Assembly: GCF_050871315.1 (NCBI RefSeq)
Contig: NZ_JBJLRE010000017.1
Reading direction: 5' to 3' (one strand)
Length of the DNA stretch: 64,000 nt
Source: Kineococcus gynurae
Lineage (GTDB): Bacteria; Actinomycetota; Actinomycetes; Actinomycetales; Kineococcaceae
Below, piece by piece: positions 16,452-24,608 of the stretch (its first letter is position 1; each line of letters begins with the position of its first letter). The notes beneath the pieces were generated by a model. It saw only the letters and a list, made by a program, of their open reading frames with translations. It searched no databases and was not told the DNA's origin. A program made the position numbers and the translations under genes.

Positions 16452-17843
16452 TCAGACCCGGGCGCGCTGGTCCCAGCGCCCGTCCCGGACCCGGTCGAGT
16501 TCCCCGGCGGACGCCTCCAGGACCCGCCGGTCCTGCTCGGTGCTGGTGGGCAGCACGGTGTCGAGGACCTGCTGCCGTCGGCCGCGCAACTGCTCCAGGA
16601 GTTCCTCGTCGTCGGGGCGGGTCCAAGCCAGCCTGGTGAGCAGGACCAGGAGTTCCCGCGCAATGGCTGGGTCGGCGCTGGCGTAGCGCAGGACGTGACC
16701 GACCGCGGCGTCCAACAACGCGGTCAGGTCGGGGCGGCGCAGGACGACGCGCGTCACATCGTCGTCGCCGTGCAGGAGCGCGTCCCCCGGCCCGGAGCGG
16801 AGGAGTTCGCAGAGCAGGGCGCTGACGTGGCCGATGCCGTGGATCGCGGTGGTCGGGTCATTCGTGCCCGGGGAGAGGGCGCGCAGCACGACGTCGAGGA
16901 TCTGGCGCAGGGCGAAGGTCGGGTCCTGCGACCCCACCCGCTCGGCCCCGACGCGGATCGTGCGGGCGACCGCCTCGACCAGTCCCGGGTCGGCGGCCGT
17001 GAGGGGCCGGCCGTCGCGGTGGTAGAGACGGGCGGCCGGGGCGCCCTGCAGCACAGCGGCTCCCGGGGACGCGGTGACGTCGACGAGCAGGTCGTGCTCG
17101 TCGGCCAGCCGCAGCAACCGGCGTTCGTCGACCACCGTGACGAAACCGGTGAGCCGGGACGGGACCGGCGAGCCGGTTCCGTCGAGAACCGGCACGAGAT
17201 CCGCGTCGGCGGCGGGGGCGACGCGGGTCAGGGTGGCGCTGCCCTCCTCGTGAACGGCCTGCAGGACCGGCTCGACGCGGATCTGCTTGGTGAGGTGGGC
17301 CAGGAACCCGATGAGGGCGACCACGCAGCCCACGGCCAGGATCACGCTCAGCGTGACTGCCACCCGGGGGACGAACTGCTCGCCACCGGTCACCCAGTCG
17401 GGCGCGTCGGACCGGTCGCGCACGGTCCGCAGCACGATGAGCGAGTAGGTGAACGTCCCGAGGAACAGCGCGAGGGTGGCCTGGACGACGCCGTCGCCGG
17501 TGAACGTGCGCAGCAGACGCGGGGAGAACTGGTTGCTGGCCAACTGCAACGTGACCACGGTCAGCGAGAAGGTCAGGGACGTCACCGTCATCACCGCCCC
17601 CGCCACCGCCCCGAGGACGTCACGCGCGGCCGAGGAACCTCCCCCGAAGACCACCCCGGTCATCCACCCCGGCAGCTGCTGGTCGATCGCGGCGTCCAGC
17701 AACGGGAGCGCGACGCCCAGGACCACGGCAAGGACGACCGCGGACAGCGGCACCGGCCACAACCGGCTGCGGATCGCGTCGTGCAGGGCCGCCGAGACCC
17801 GGTCCAGGGTGGAGGCGGGGGGGGCGGGAGGGGGTCGGCACAC
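16452..17843 (-). CDS. DUF2254 membrane protein
   Basis: A 463-residue protein with four N-terminal membrane segments (LSAVVLAVVLGVALPLL; DVLGAVAGAVMTVTSLTFSL; ATLALFLGTFTYSLIVL; VAVTLSVILAVGCVVALIGF) and a soluble C-terminal half with QDPTFALRQILDVVLRALSP and GTNDPTTAIHGI, which are family signatures of DUF2254. The function of the family is unknown. GTG 17843 was chosen as the last start that leaves a short cytoplasmic tail before helix 1; the frame is open further upstream only through the repeat region and looks non-coding. Confidence 0.85.
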   Translation of the reverse strand: MCRPPPAPPASTLDRVSAALHDAIRSRLWPVPLSAVVLAVVLGVALPLLDAAIDQQLPGWMTGVVFGGGSSAARDVLGAVAGAVMTVTSLTFSLTVVTLQLASNQFSPRLLRTFTGDGVVQATLALFLGTFTYSLIVLRTVRDRSDAPDWVTGGEQFVPRVAVTLSVILAVGCVVALIGFLAHLTKQIRVEPVLQAVHEEGSATLTRVAPAADADLVPVLDGTGSPVPSRLTGFVTVVDERRLLRLADEHDLLVDVTASPGAAVLQGAPAARLYHRDGRPLTAADPGLVEAVARTIRVGAERVGSQDPTFALRQILDVVLRALSPGTNDPTTAIHGIGHVSALLCELLRSGPGDALLHGDDDVTRVVLRRPDLTALLDAAVGHVLRYASADPAIARELLVLLTRLAWTRPDDEELLEQLRGRRQQVLDTVLPTSTEQDRRVLEASAGELDRVRDGRWDQRARV

Positions 17844-17933
17844 CGGGAAGTCTGCCGGTCGACGGGCGGGAGGCGAGGCGAGACGGCGGGCGCCACCGCG
17901 TCGGGGTCTCGCTCCCACGGGAACCGCGTTCGG

Positions 17934-18043
17934 CACAGGGGGACCTCGCTCTGGATGAACGAGACCAAGGTCCCCCTGTGCGACAGCCCGCTCCGGCACA
18001 GGGGGACCTTGGTCCCGATGAATGAGCACAGGGTCCCCCTGTG
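17934..18043. repeat. Tandem 63-bp unit with inverted arms
   Basis: Two units (17934-17980 and 17997-18043) each have an arm CACAGGGGGACC, a spacer containing GATGAAYGAG, and the reverse arm GGTCCCCCTGTG. The first unit has perfect 13-base arms; the second has one mismatch. All four arms can pair with one another. The plus strand also contains a 31-codon frame from 17954 that would encode two similar MNE...VPLC segments. The position is upstream of the DUF2254 start and downstream of the YagU-like stop. Confidence 0.75.
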
Positions 18044-18073
18044 CCGCTGAGGACGGGGCGGGGGCGGGGGTCT

Positions 18074-18610
18074 CTAGCGCGTGATCGTCCGGACGGCGCC
18101 GATGACGGCGTCGACGGCCACGCCGAACACGATGTGCGACCCGCCCTCCCAGACCCACCAGGCCTGGGGGAGGTCCCTGACTGGCGCCTGGACCCCCATG
18201 GCCGGCAGCGTCGTGGCGTGGAAGGCGGTGAACAGCGCGGTGCCGCCGAGCGCCCCACTGAAGAGCCGGGCGGCGGGGATGCGGCGCGACACCAGCGAGT
18301 ACACGACCGGGTAGCCGTAGCCCAGGGCCCGGTGGAACCACACCGCCCCGGCCTCGACCTGCTCAGGAGTCATCGCCTCGGGGTTGCGGCCGGTGAGCTC
18401 CACGACCCGCTTCCACAGGATCGAGGGGGGCATCCGTTCCCCGTGCCCGGCCGGGTCGGCGCCGAGCAGTTCCTTCTGGCCGGGTTCGGGCGGGAGCACC
18501 CGTTCGCCCCAGGTCTGCAGGGCCGACTCGGCCTTCGCCTTGGCCTGGAGCCCCACCCAGCCCGCGAGCAGTCCCGTCGCCACGTCGATCACGAACCTCG
18601 TCCTCGTCAC
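18074..18610 (-). CDS. YagU-like (DUF1440) inner-membrane protein
   Basis: A 178-residue protein with an N-terminal segment FVIDVATGLLAGWVGLQAKA, a middle part with a proline-rich loop (LPPEPGQKELLGADP), and two further hydrophobic stretches (GALGGTALFTAFHATTL; IVFGVAVDAVIGAV). The layout matches the YagU/DUF1440 family, of unknown function though linked in E. coli to acid tolerance. The ATG at 18610 follows no strong ribosome site. It is followed by the tandem repeat and DUF2254 gene on the same strand. Confidence 0.65.
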   Translation of the reverse strand: MTRTRFVIDVATGLLAGWVGLQAKAKAESALQTWGERVLPPEPGQKELLGADPAGHGERMPPSILWKRVVELTGRNPEAMTPEQVEAGAVWFHRALGYGYPVVYSLVSRRIPAARLFSGALGGTALFTAFHATTLPAMGVQAPVRDLPQAWWVWEGGSHIVFGVAVDAVIGAVRTITR

Positions 18611-18656
18611 CGCCCCTGGTTACCGCAGCGGCGGGCGCGGTGCACCCCGGGGCCGA

Positions 18657-19153
18657 TCATCGGACGTCACGGGAGAGCAACCGCTCACGCCACCGGACCC
18701 ACCACGGGCGTCGCGGTTCGACGGGCACCAGACGGTGCGCGCCGATGAGGGCCTCCACCTCGCGGCGCTCCTGGGGTGCGAGCACGACCCTCAGGTCACC
18801 GGCGTCGCTGAGGTGGAGGACCTCGGCGCCGCCGGCGTCGAGCGCCTGGGCGTCGTAGGCGTAGGGGGCCACGAGCAGGAACGCCTCCCACAGACCGGGG
18901 TAGCGGACGAGGTCCACATCGGCGTAGCGGTAGTCGTGGGGCCGGCGTCGGGGTCGGCGTGCCGCCGCAACCGCGCGGCGGCGGACGCGACCTCGACCGG
19001 CCACTCGCCCGGTTCCGCCGCGGGGAGGTCGGTCGAGACGGTGGTGATCCGGGCGGCCAGGAAGGTCAGGATCCGTCGGTCGAGATCCACCCGGTCCTCG
19101 GGGGACAGGTCCGTGTCGTCCACCCAGAAGGCCTCCCCTCCCGCATCGCTCAC
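18657..19153 (-). pseudogene. Frameshifted gene, unknown
   Basis: The protein is split between two frames. From GTG 19153 the first frame reads SDAGGEAFWVDDTDLSPEDR and continues with LDRRILTFLAARITTVSTDL to about 18945. The sense then passes to another frame (DYRYADVDLVRYPGLWEAFL, then GGAEVLHLSDAGDLRVVLA) that ends at 18657. The joint lies in a GC-rich stretch around 18930-18955 (GGGGCCGGCGTCGGGGTCGG), so either a real one-base indel or a sequencing error is possible. I do not recognise the family. Confidence 0.65.
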
Positions 19154-19246
19154 CCCGGAAGTGTGGCGCGGTCGGCCTGCGTCGAGATGCGTCGCCGTCA
19201 TCGCTCCGGTGGAGAGTCTCTGTGACGGGTGGGGCAGCGGTCACGA

Positions 19247-19263
19247 AATTCCTTGATCACGGG
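19247..19263. repeat. Half copy of the dispersed palindromic repeat
   Basis: AATTCCTTGATCACGGG is identical to 31161-31177 over 17 bases, but the left arm is absent. It lies in the divergent region between the frameshifted gene and the HelD-like gene. Confidence 0.55.
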
Positions 19264-19344
19264 AGAGTTGGGGGGTGTCTCGCGAGGATGGGTAGGCGTC
19301 GCGAGGGGGAAGGGGAGGGGAGCGGGAGTGGCAGAGTGGGAGGA

Positions 19345-21378
19345 ATGACCGTCGACCCTGTGCTCGCTGCCGAGCAGGCCCACCTGGAGACGGCGCGGAC
19401 GGAACTTGCGCGCATGCGCGAGCACACCCGGGAGCTGACCGAGGAGGCCGCGCGGCGGCCGGGGGACGCGGTGGCCGACGCGGCGCTCGGGGCGGCGCTG
19501 GCGCGGCGGGCGGCGGCGCTGGTCGACGACCCGGGCAGCACGTTGTTCTTCGGGCGCACCGACCTGGACTCGGGGGAGTCGCTGCACATCGGGCGGCGGC
19601 ACGTCATGGACACCGCCGGGGACCCGGTCGTCATCGACTGGCGGGCCGACGTGTCGCGGGGTTTCTACTCCGCCACCCGCGACGAGCGGCACGGGGTCGT
19701 CCTGCGGCGCAGGTTCGGGGTCGACGGCGGGCGCATCACCGCCTACGAGGACGAGCACCTGCTCGACCCCGACGAGCACGACGCGGCCAGCGAGATCCTG
19801 GCCCGCGAGATCGAACGGCCCCGCTCCGGGCCGATGCGCGACATCGTCGCGACCATCCAGCCCGAGCAGGACGCGCTCGTCCGGGCCGACGCCCGCACGA
19901 CGGTCTGCGTGCAGGGCGCCCCGGGGACCGGCAAGACCGCCGTCGGGCTGCACCGAGCGGCCTGGTTGCTCTACGCGCACCGGGAACGGCTGACCCGGCA
20001 GGGCGTCCTGGTGATCGGGCCGAACCACGCGTTCCTGCAGCACATCGCCGCGGTCCTGCCGGCGCTGGGCGAGGTCGAGGTGGAGCAGGCGACGATGGAG
20101 AGCCTGCTGACCGGAGGAGCGGAGGGGCGGAAACCCGTTGCCGTGCGGGCGGTCGAGGAGCCCGCCGTCGCCCGGTTGAAGGGAGACGCGCGGATGGCCG
20201 CGGTGCTGCACCGCGCGGTCTGGTCGGCGCTGGTCGACCCGACCGAACCGCTCGTCCTCACCCGGGGTTCGACCCGCTGGCGGGTCCCGGCGTACCGGCT
20301 GGCCGAACTCGTCGCCGAACTCAGAACCCGCGGCCTGCGCTACGAGGCCGCCCGCGACCTGCTGCCGGCGCGGATCGCGCACGTCGTCCTGCAGTTGTTC
20401 GAGGCGGCGGGGGACTCCCCGGACGACCGGGTCCAGGACGCGGTGGCGCGCAGCGCCGACGTCAAGCGCGAGGTCAAGAAGCTGATGCCGCCGCAGGACG
20501 CCGCCCGCGTGCTCTGGCGGGTGCTCGCCGAACCGGAGTTCCTGGCCGCGTGCGCCGAGGGAGTCCTGGACGAGGCCGAGCAGGAACTCCTGCGCTGGAC
20601 GACACCGCCGCGGACCCCGGGGTCGGCCCGTTGGACCGCGGCCGACGCGGTCCTGCTGGACGAGGTCGCCGACCAGTTGTCCCGCACGCCGTCGCGGGCC
20701 CATGTCGTCCTCGACGAGGCCCAGGACCTCTCCGCCATGCAGTTGCGGGCGGTCGGGCGGCGTTGCACGACCGGGGCGGCCACCGTGCTCGGCGACATCG
20801 CCCAGGGGACGACGCCGTGGGCCGCGGCCTCCTGGGACGAGGTGCTCGACCTCATCGGGAAACCCGAGGGGCAGCTGGAGATCCTCGACCGGGGTTTCCG
20901 CGTCCCGTCCGCGGTCATCGACTACGCCGCCACGCTCCTGCCGTGGATCGCGCCCGACCTCACCGTTCCCCGCTCGGTGCGCACCGATCCGGGTCGCCTC
21001 GACGTCCGGTCGGTGGACGATCCGGTGGCCGCGGCGGTCAAGGAGGTGCGGGCGGCGCTCGCGGGCGAGGGGTCGGTGGGTGTGGTCCTGGCCGCCGGGC
21101 ACGTCGAGGCCGCGGCCCGGGAGCTCGCCGCCGCCGGGATCGGGTTCGCCCGTCTCGACGACCCCGAGCTGGACGCCCCGCAACGGGTCTCGCTGGTCCC
21201 GGCCGGTCTGGTGAAGGGGTTGGAGTTCGACCGGACGGTCGTCGTGGAACCCTCGGCGATCGTCGCCGGGGAACCCGACCGTCGCACCGGGCTGCGCCGG
21301 CTCTACGTCGCGCTGACCCGCGCGGTCAGCGCCATGACGGTCGTGCACGCCGACCCGCTCCCGGAGGAGTTGGGGTAG
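19345..21378 (+). CDS. HelD-like superfamily 1 helicase/ATPase
   Basis: A 677-residue UvrD-like ATPase of the compact HelD type. A coiled N-terminus (1-50, AEQAHLETARTELARMREHT) is followed by a beta-domain typical of the family (TLFFGRTDLDSGESLHIGRR, VVIDWRADVSRGFYSAT), Walker A VQGAPGTGKTAVGLHRAAWL, Walker B HVVLDEAQDLS and a C-terminal helicase part ending with LYVALTRAVSAMTVVHADPL. HelD proteins pull stalled or drug-bound RNA polymerase off DNA; in some actinobacteria they give rifampicin tolerance. ATG 19345 has GGGAGGA directly upstream. Confidence 0.85.
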   Translation: MTVDPVLAAEQAHLETARTELARMREHTRELTEEAARRPGDAVADAALGAALARRAAALVDDPGSTLFFGRTDLDSGESLHIGRRHVMDTAGDPVVIDWRADVSRGFYSATRDERHGVVLRRRFGVDGGRITAYEDEHLLDPDEHDAASEILAREIERPRSGPMRDIVATIQPEQDALVRADARTTVCVQGAPGTGKTAVGLHRAAWLLYAHRERLTRQGVLVIGPNHAFLQHIAAVLPALGEVEVEQATMESLLTGGAEGRKPVAVRAVEEPAVARLKGDARMAAVLHRAVWSALVDPTEPLVLTRGSTRWRVPAYRLAELVAELRTRGLRYEAARDLLPARIAHVVLQLFEAAGDSPDDRVQDAVARSADVKREVKKLMPPQDAARVLWRVLAEPEFLAACAEGVLDEAEQELLRWTTPPRTPGSARWTAADAVLLDEVADQLSRTPSRAHVVLDEAQDLSAMQLRAVGRRCTTGAATVLGDIAQGTTPWAAASWDEVLDLIGKPEGQLEILDRGFRVPSAVIDYAATLLPWIAPDLTVPRSVRTDPGRLDVRSVDDPVAAAVKEVRAALAGEGSVGVVLAAGHVEAAARELAAAGIGFARLDDPELDAPQRVSLVPAGLVKGLEFDRTVVVEPSAIVAGEPDRRTGLRRLYVALTRAVSAMTVVHADPLPEELG

Positions 21379-21379
21379 G

Positions 21380-21817
21380 TCAGCGCTCGGTCGGGGGCAG
21401 CAGGCTGTGCGCGTCGAGGTCGTCCTCGGTCCGCGGGGTGCGGCCGGAGTCCGGGTCGACCGCCGTGTCCCCGGCGGGGGAGAGCCCGTAGTGCAGGTAG
21501 AGGGCGGTCTCGGCCTGACCGTCCAGGTGGTCCCCCGAGGTGAGGACCGGGGCCTCGTGCACCTGCTGCACGGTGACGTCCAGGTGCAGACGCCCCCGGG
21601 CGTAGGAGGCGCTGGCCAGCGGGATGAACCGGTCCGGGCCGTCCTCGACCGCGGCGGCGTCGGTCGCGTCGGAGGATCGGCAGGTGACCGTGACCCACTC
21701 GGGGCGGCCGGTGTGATCGTCGTAGTAGATCCCGCTGACGGGTCCGATCTCGCGACCGTCGCGGTCGTAGGCGGCGGACCGTGCCACCAGGAAGGCCTGG
21801 TCGTCGGTGATCGGCAT
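21380..21817 (-). CDS. PRC-barrel domain protein
   Basis: A 145-residue protein whose first 90 residues resemble a PRC-barrel (FLVARSAAYDRDGREIGPVS, YYDDHTGRPEWVTV, RFIPLASASYARGRLHL), followed by an acidic, Pro/Asp-rich tail (DPDSGRTPRTEDDLDAHSLL). PRC barrels serve in RNA processing or photosynthetic centres; the free-standing actinobacterial versions are stress-related with unknown role. The stop is one base from the convergent HelD stop. Confidence 0.82.
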   Translation of the reverse strand: MPITDDQAFLVARSAAYDRDGREIGPVSGIYYDDHTGRPEWVTVTCRSSDATDAAAVEDGPDRFIPLASASYARGRLHLDVTVQQVHEAPVLTSGDHLDGQAETALYLHYGLSPAGDTAVDPDSGRTPRTEDDLDAHSLLPPTER

Positions 21818-21957
21818 GAGCCTGCGGTGCCCTTCGGTGAACGTGATCTCTCACGACAGTGCCACGGTCGAGCCCCGGCGTCCGCGCCGTCACCCGTCGA
21901 GGCCATGATGGGGGGACCCGAGATGGTTCGCCGGGTGACCCCGGTGGACCACTTCCA

Positions 21958-21974
21958 GCGTATACAGCGTAAAC
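21958..21974. promoter_or_regulatory. TetR-type operator upstream of tetR gene
   Basis: On the minus strand GTTTAC-GCT-GTATAC, an imperfect palindrome with 5 of 6 matching arm bases; the plus strand shows the direct repeat AGCGTATAC/AGCGTAAAC. The shared ten-base core TACAGCGTAA (21963-21972) recurs at 22955-22964. It lies about 115 bases before the TetR start. Confidence 0.5.
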
Positions 21975-22086
21975 CACGCGTCTGGCCGGGCGGTGGACCG
22001 GTGCGTCCGCCACGCTGGGGGAAGAGATCGCGCGGCCGCCGTGGCCCGCAGGCCCGACCGAGCCGACGAAGGGTGGAGGGGATCGC

Positions 22087-22863
22087 ATGTCCGCGTCCGC
22101 GCGCCGCCCCACCGGTGGCGAGGAGAACCGGGCCGGGGACGCCGGTTCGGGGGGCGCCACGCTCCGCCGGCCGGCGCTGACCAAGAGCTCCGTGCTCGAG
22201 GCCGCCATCGACTTCGTCGACCGGTTCGGTCTCGCCGAGCTCTCCATGCGCAAGCTGGGTGCGTCGTTGCAGGTCGAGGCCATGGCCCTGTACCGCTACG
22301 TCGACAGCCGCGACCAGCTCCTCGACGCCATGGTCGACCGGGTCGTGGACCAGCTCTACGCCGACCCCGACGTGCTGCTCGGCCCGGACGACGACTGGCA
22401 GACCTGGCTGCGTCGGGTGGCCGCCGGGGTCCGGCGCATCGCCCTGACCCACCCGGAACTGTTCCCGCTCATCGCCACCCGCCACCGCGCCGCCCCGTGG
22501 ATCCGCCCGCCGTTGCGCAGCCTGCGCTGGATCGAGGGTTTCCTGGCCGGACTGCTCTCCCGGGGGTTCAGCGAGGACGCGGCCATCTACGCCTACCGCG
22601 CCTTCGGCAGTTTCCTGATCGGGCACCTGCTGCTGGAGAACTCCGCCGACGGGGTCGAACCGGTCGACGTCGGGTCGGCCGACGGGGCGGGCGCCGAACC
22701 GGCCCGGGCCACGCCGGGGGAGTCCTCGCCGCCGATGCTCGAGGCGTACCCGACCATCCTGCGACTCTCCGATCGGCTGCAGGTCCAGGACCTCGAGGAA
22801 GAGTTCCGGGACGCCCTGGAGAACCTGCTGCGTCGGCTCGACCGGGCCCGTACCGCCCGCTGA
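22087..22863 (+). CDS. TetR/AcrR-family regulator
   Basis: A 258-residue regulator. A disordered N-terminal 30 residues precede the TetR helix-turn-helix (about 33-80: SVLEAAIDFVDRFGLAELSM, LGASLQVEAMALYRYVDSRD). The C-terminal ligand domain is of the TetR_C_1 (tetracycline repressor-like) type, with WLRRVAAGVRRIALTHPELF and a 30-residue Gly/Ala-rich insertion near residues 200-225. The operator-like palindrome before it recurs before the Asp23 operon, so it may repress both. ATG 22087 has GGAGGGGATC upstream. Confidence 0.88.
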   Translation: MSASARRPTGGEENRAGDAGSGGATLRRPALTKSSVLEAAIDFVDRFGLAELSMRKLGASLQVEAMALYRYVDSRDQLLDAMVDRVVDQLYADPDVLLGPDDDWQTWLRRVAAGVRRIALTHPELFPLIATRHRAAPWIRPPLRSLRWIEGFLAGLLSRGFSEDAAIYAYRAFGSFLIGHLLLENSADGVEPVDVGSADGAGAEPARATPGESSPPMLEAYPTILRLSDRLQVQDLEEEFRDALENLLRRLDRARTAR

Positions 22864-22951
22864 ACCGCTGCGCGCACAGATGTTTGCGCGAGGCAAGAGT
22901 TTGGTGAGGCAGCTCACAAATTTCGAGTGGCGCGATCACGCGCCGTCGGTA

Positions 22952-22967
22952 ATTTACAGCGTAAGCC
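22952..22967. promoter_or_regulatory. TetR-type operator upstream of Asp23 operon
   Basis: ATTTACAGCGTAAGC; arms TTAC and GTAA around AGC. The core TACAGCGTAA is identical to the one before the TetR gene. It lies about 70 bases ahead of the first Asp23 start, where it would overlap or flank the promoter. Confidence 0.5.
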
Positions 22968-23032
22968 GATCAGTTGACGGCTCATCGAACTGGTCCCGCC
23001 GAGGGACCACGTGGCTTCCTGGAGGGACCCAC

Positions 23033-23491
23033 ATGTCCGACACCCAGACCTCCCGTCCCGCCGGCGCGCTGTCCAAGACCGGCGGGGACCTGGCGAGCAG
23101 CAAGGGCACCACCAGCATCCACGACCAGGTCGTCTCCAAGATCGCGGGCCTGGCGACCAAGGAGATCGCCGGCGTCCACGCGGTCGGCGGCGGCGCCGCC
23201 CGGGCCATCGGCACGCTGCGCGAGCGCATCCCCGGTGCCCGCACCAACCACTCCCAGGGTGTCTCCGTCGAGGTCGGCGAGACCGAGACCGCTATCGACA
23301 TCGACATCATCGCCGAGTACGGCGTGGCCATCAGCGACCTCTCCGCCGCCGTGCGCCGCAACGTCATCGCCGCCGTCGAGCGCATGACGGGCCTCTCGGT
23401 CAAGGAGGTCAACATCGACGTCAACGACATCCACATCGCCGGTGAGGACGACGACGACACCGACGACCAGCCCCGCGCGCGCGTGCAGTGA
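23033..23491 (+). CDS. Asp23/Gls24 envelope-stress protein 1
   Basis: A 152-residue Asp23 protein: TTSIHDQVVSKIAGLATKEI and VHAVGG, then GVSVEVGETETAIDIDIIAE, a helix SAAVRRNVIAAVERMTGLSV and the last strand VNIDVNDIHI, followed by an acidic tail (EDDDDTDD). It would be a cytoplasmic shell protein tethered to the membrane by AmaP. A GGAGGG lies 7 bases before ATG 23033. It is first in a six-gene operon and its stop overlaps the next start (GTGA). Confidence 0.92.
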   Translation: MSDTQTSRPAGALSKTGGDLASSKGTTSIHDQVVSKIAGLATKEIAGVHAVGGGAARAIGTLRERIPGARTNHSQGVSVEVGETETAIDIDIIAEYGVAISDLSAAVRRNVIAAVERMTGLSVKEVNIDVNDIHIAGEDDDDTDDQPRARVQ

Positions 23492-23970
23492 CCGACTCCT
23501 ACCCGCCCGCCGAGCCCGGGACCGCGGGGCCCGTCGAGGGCGTCGTGGTCCAGGGCCAGGAGCTCGCGGACCTCGTCGCGACGGCCGTCCTGCGCGTGCC
23601 GGGGGTGGCTCGTCTGCACCCCGGTCGTTTCGGTGAGGTGGTCACCCTGCTGCCCGGTCGTCGGGTGAGCGGGGTGCGGGTCCGGCCCGCCGTCGAGACG
23701 GTCGCGGGCCCGGGCGTCCGGACCGAGGGGGTGGAGGTCGCGCTGGTCGTGACCCCCGCCCGGCCCCTGCCCGACGTGGTCGCCGACGTGCGCGAGGCCC
23801 TCGGCCTGCTCACCGCCGGCCCGGTCGACGTCCTCGTGGCCGATCTCGAGGTCACCCCGGTCGAGCCTCCGGCCGAGCCCTCGCTCCACCCCGCGTCCGG
23901 CTCGACGCCGGTCGACCCCGCTCCGGGACCGGTGGCCGCCCCCGGCCCCGCCCCGCACGACCCGGCCTGA
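23488..23970 (+). CDS. Asp23-like protein 2
   Basis: A 160-residue divergent Asp23-type protein: GQELADLVATAVLRVPGVAR, LHPGRFGEVVTLLPGRRVSG, VEVALVVTPARPLPDVVADV. The order of strands and helix is that of the Asp23 fold but the conserved first segment is weak. The C-terminal 40 residues are Pro/Ala-rich. GTG 23488 overlaps the previous stop by four bases (GTGA). It probably mixes with the other Asp23 paralogues. Confidence 0.75.
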   Translation: MTDSYPPAEPGTAGPVEGVVVQGQELADLVATAVLRVPGVARLHPGRFGEVVTLLPGRRVSGVRVRPAVETVAGPGVRTEGVEVALVVTPARPLPDVVADVREALGLLTAGPVDVLVADLEVTPVEPPAEPSLHPASGSTPVDPAPGPVAAPGPAPHDPA

Positions 23971-24046
23971 GCACCGGACCACCCCGCACCGCCGGGGTCG
24001 CGAACCCCGCGACCCCGGCGAGCCCCTCGATCTCCCGGAGGACCGC

Positions 24047-24226
24047 ATGTCCACCTCGTTGGCCGGCCTGTTCGTCGGTCTGCTCCTCACCGTCATCGCC
24101 GCCATCGGCGGGTTCGGCTGGCTCGTCCTGGGCCTCCTGCTGGGAGCCGTCGGTTACGCCGTCGGCGCCCACCTCGAGGGCCGCATCGACCTGCGCAACC
24201 TGGTCCCGGGCAACAGCCGTGGCTGA
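24047..24226 (+). CDS. DUF2273 small membrane protein
   Basis: A 59-residue protein with two membrane stretches in tandem (LAGLFVGLLLTVIAAIGGFG and WLVLGLLLGAVGYAVGAHL) and a short polar end (EGRIDLRNLVPGNSRG). This is the DUF2273 pattern, regularly found inside Asp23/AmaP operons. A CCCGGAGGA ribosome site lies 7 bases ahead of ATG 24047. The stop overlaps the next GTG by 8 bases. Confidence 0.85.
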   Translation: MSTSLAGLFVGLLLTVIAAIGGFGWLVLGLLLGAVGYAVGAHLEGRIDLRNLVPGNSRG

Positions 24227-24608
24227 CCAGGCCGCGACGGCCGTCCTGGCCCCGGCCGCCGAGCGGGGGTCGCTGAACGTCGGCGACCGCGCCGTCAAGC
24301 GCATCGTCGAGGCGGCCGCCCGCGAGGTCCGCGGCGTGGCCCGCCCCAACGACACCGTGGGCACCGTCGGTTCCGCGCTCGGCCGCGACTACCCGCGCGT
24401 CGAGTGCGACGTCGCCGGTTCGCGCGTCCAGGTGCGGGTCGAGGTGGCCCTCTACTGGCCCGCGGCCAGCGCCGAGGTCGCGGCCGAGCTGCGCGACCAC
24501 GTGCGCGAACGTCTCGCCTCGTTGGCCGCACTGCAGGCCGACACCATCACCGTCCGCGTTGCCAAGATCGTGCGCCGCGGCGTCCCGGAGAGGAGTCGGG
24601 TCCAGTGA
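24219..24608 (+). CDS. Asp23/Gls24 envelope-stress protein 3
   Basis: A 129-residue Asp23 paralogue: SLNVGDRAVKRIVEAAAREV, VARPNDTVGTVGSALGRDYP, RVQVRVEVALYWPAASAEVA and helix LRDHVRERLASLAALQADTI. It is shorter than the first paralogue and lacks its acidic tail. GTG 24219 lies inside the end of the DUF2273 gene, and its stop overlaps the next gene by four bases, so expression is tightly coupled. Confidence 0.88.
   Translation: MADQAATAVLAPAAERGSLNVGDRAVKRIVEAAAREVRGVARPNDTVGTVGSALGRDYPRVECDVAGSRVQVRVEVALYWPAASAEVAAELRDHVRERLASLAALQADTITVRVAKIVRRGVPERSRVQ

Noticed and set aside
17954..18049. 31-codon frame inside the tandem repeat as a confident gene
   Set aside because: Its repetition is explained by the inverted DNA repeat and there is no ribosome site; kept only as part of the repeat description.
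19198..22917. A 1239-codon open frame opposite HelD, PRC-barrel and TetR genes
   Set aside because: Low-complexity antisense translation that would cover several well-supported genes.
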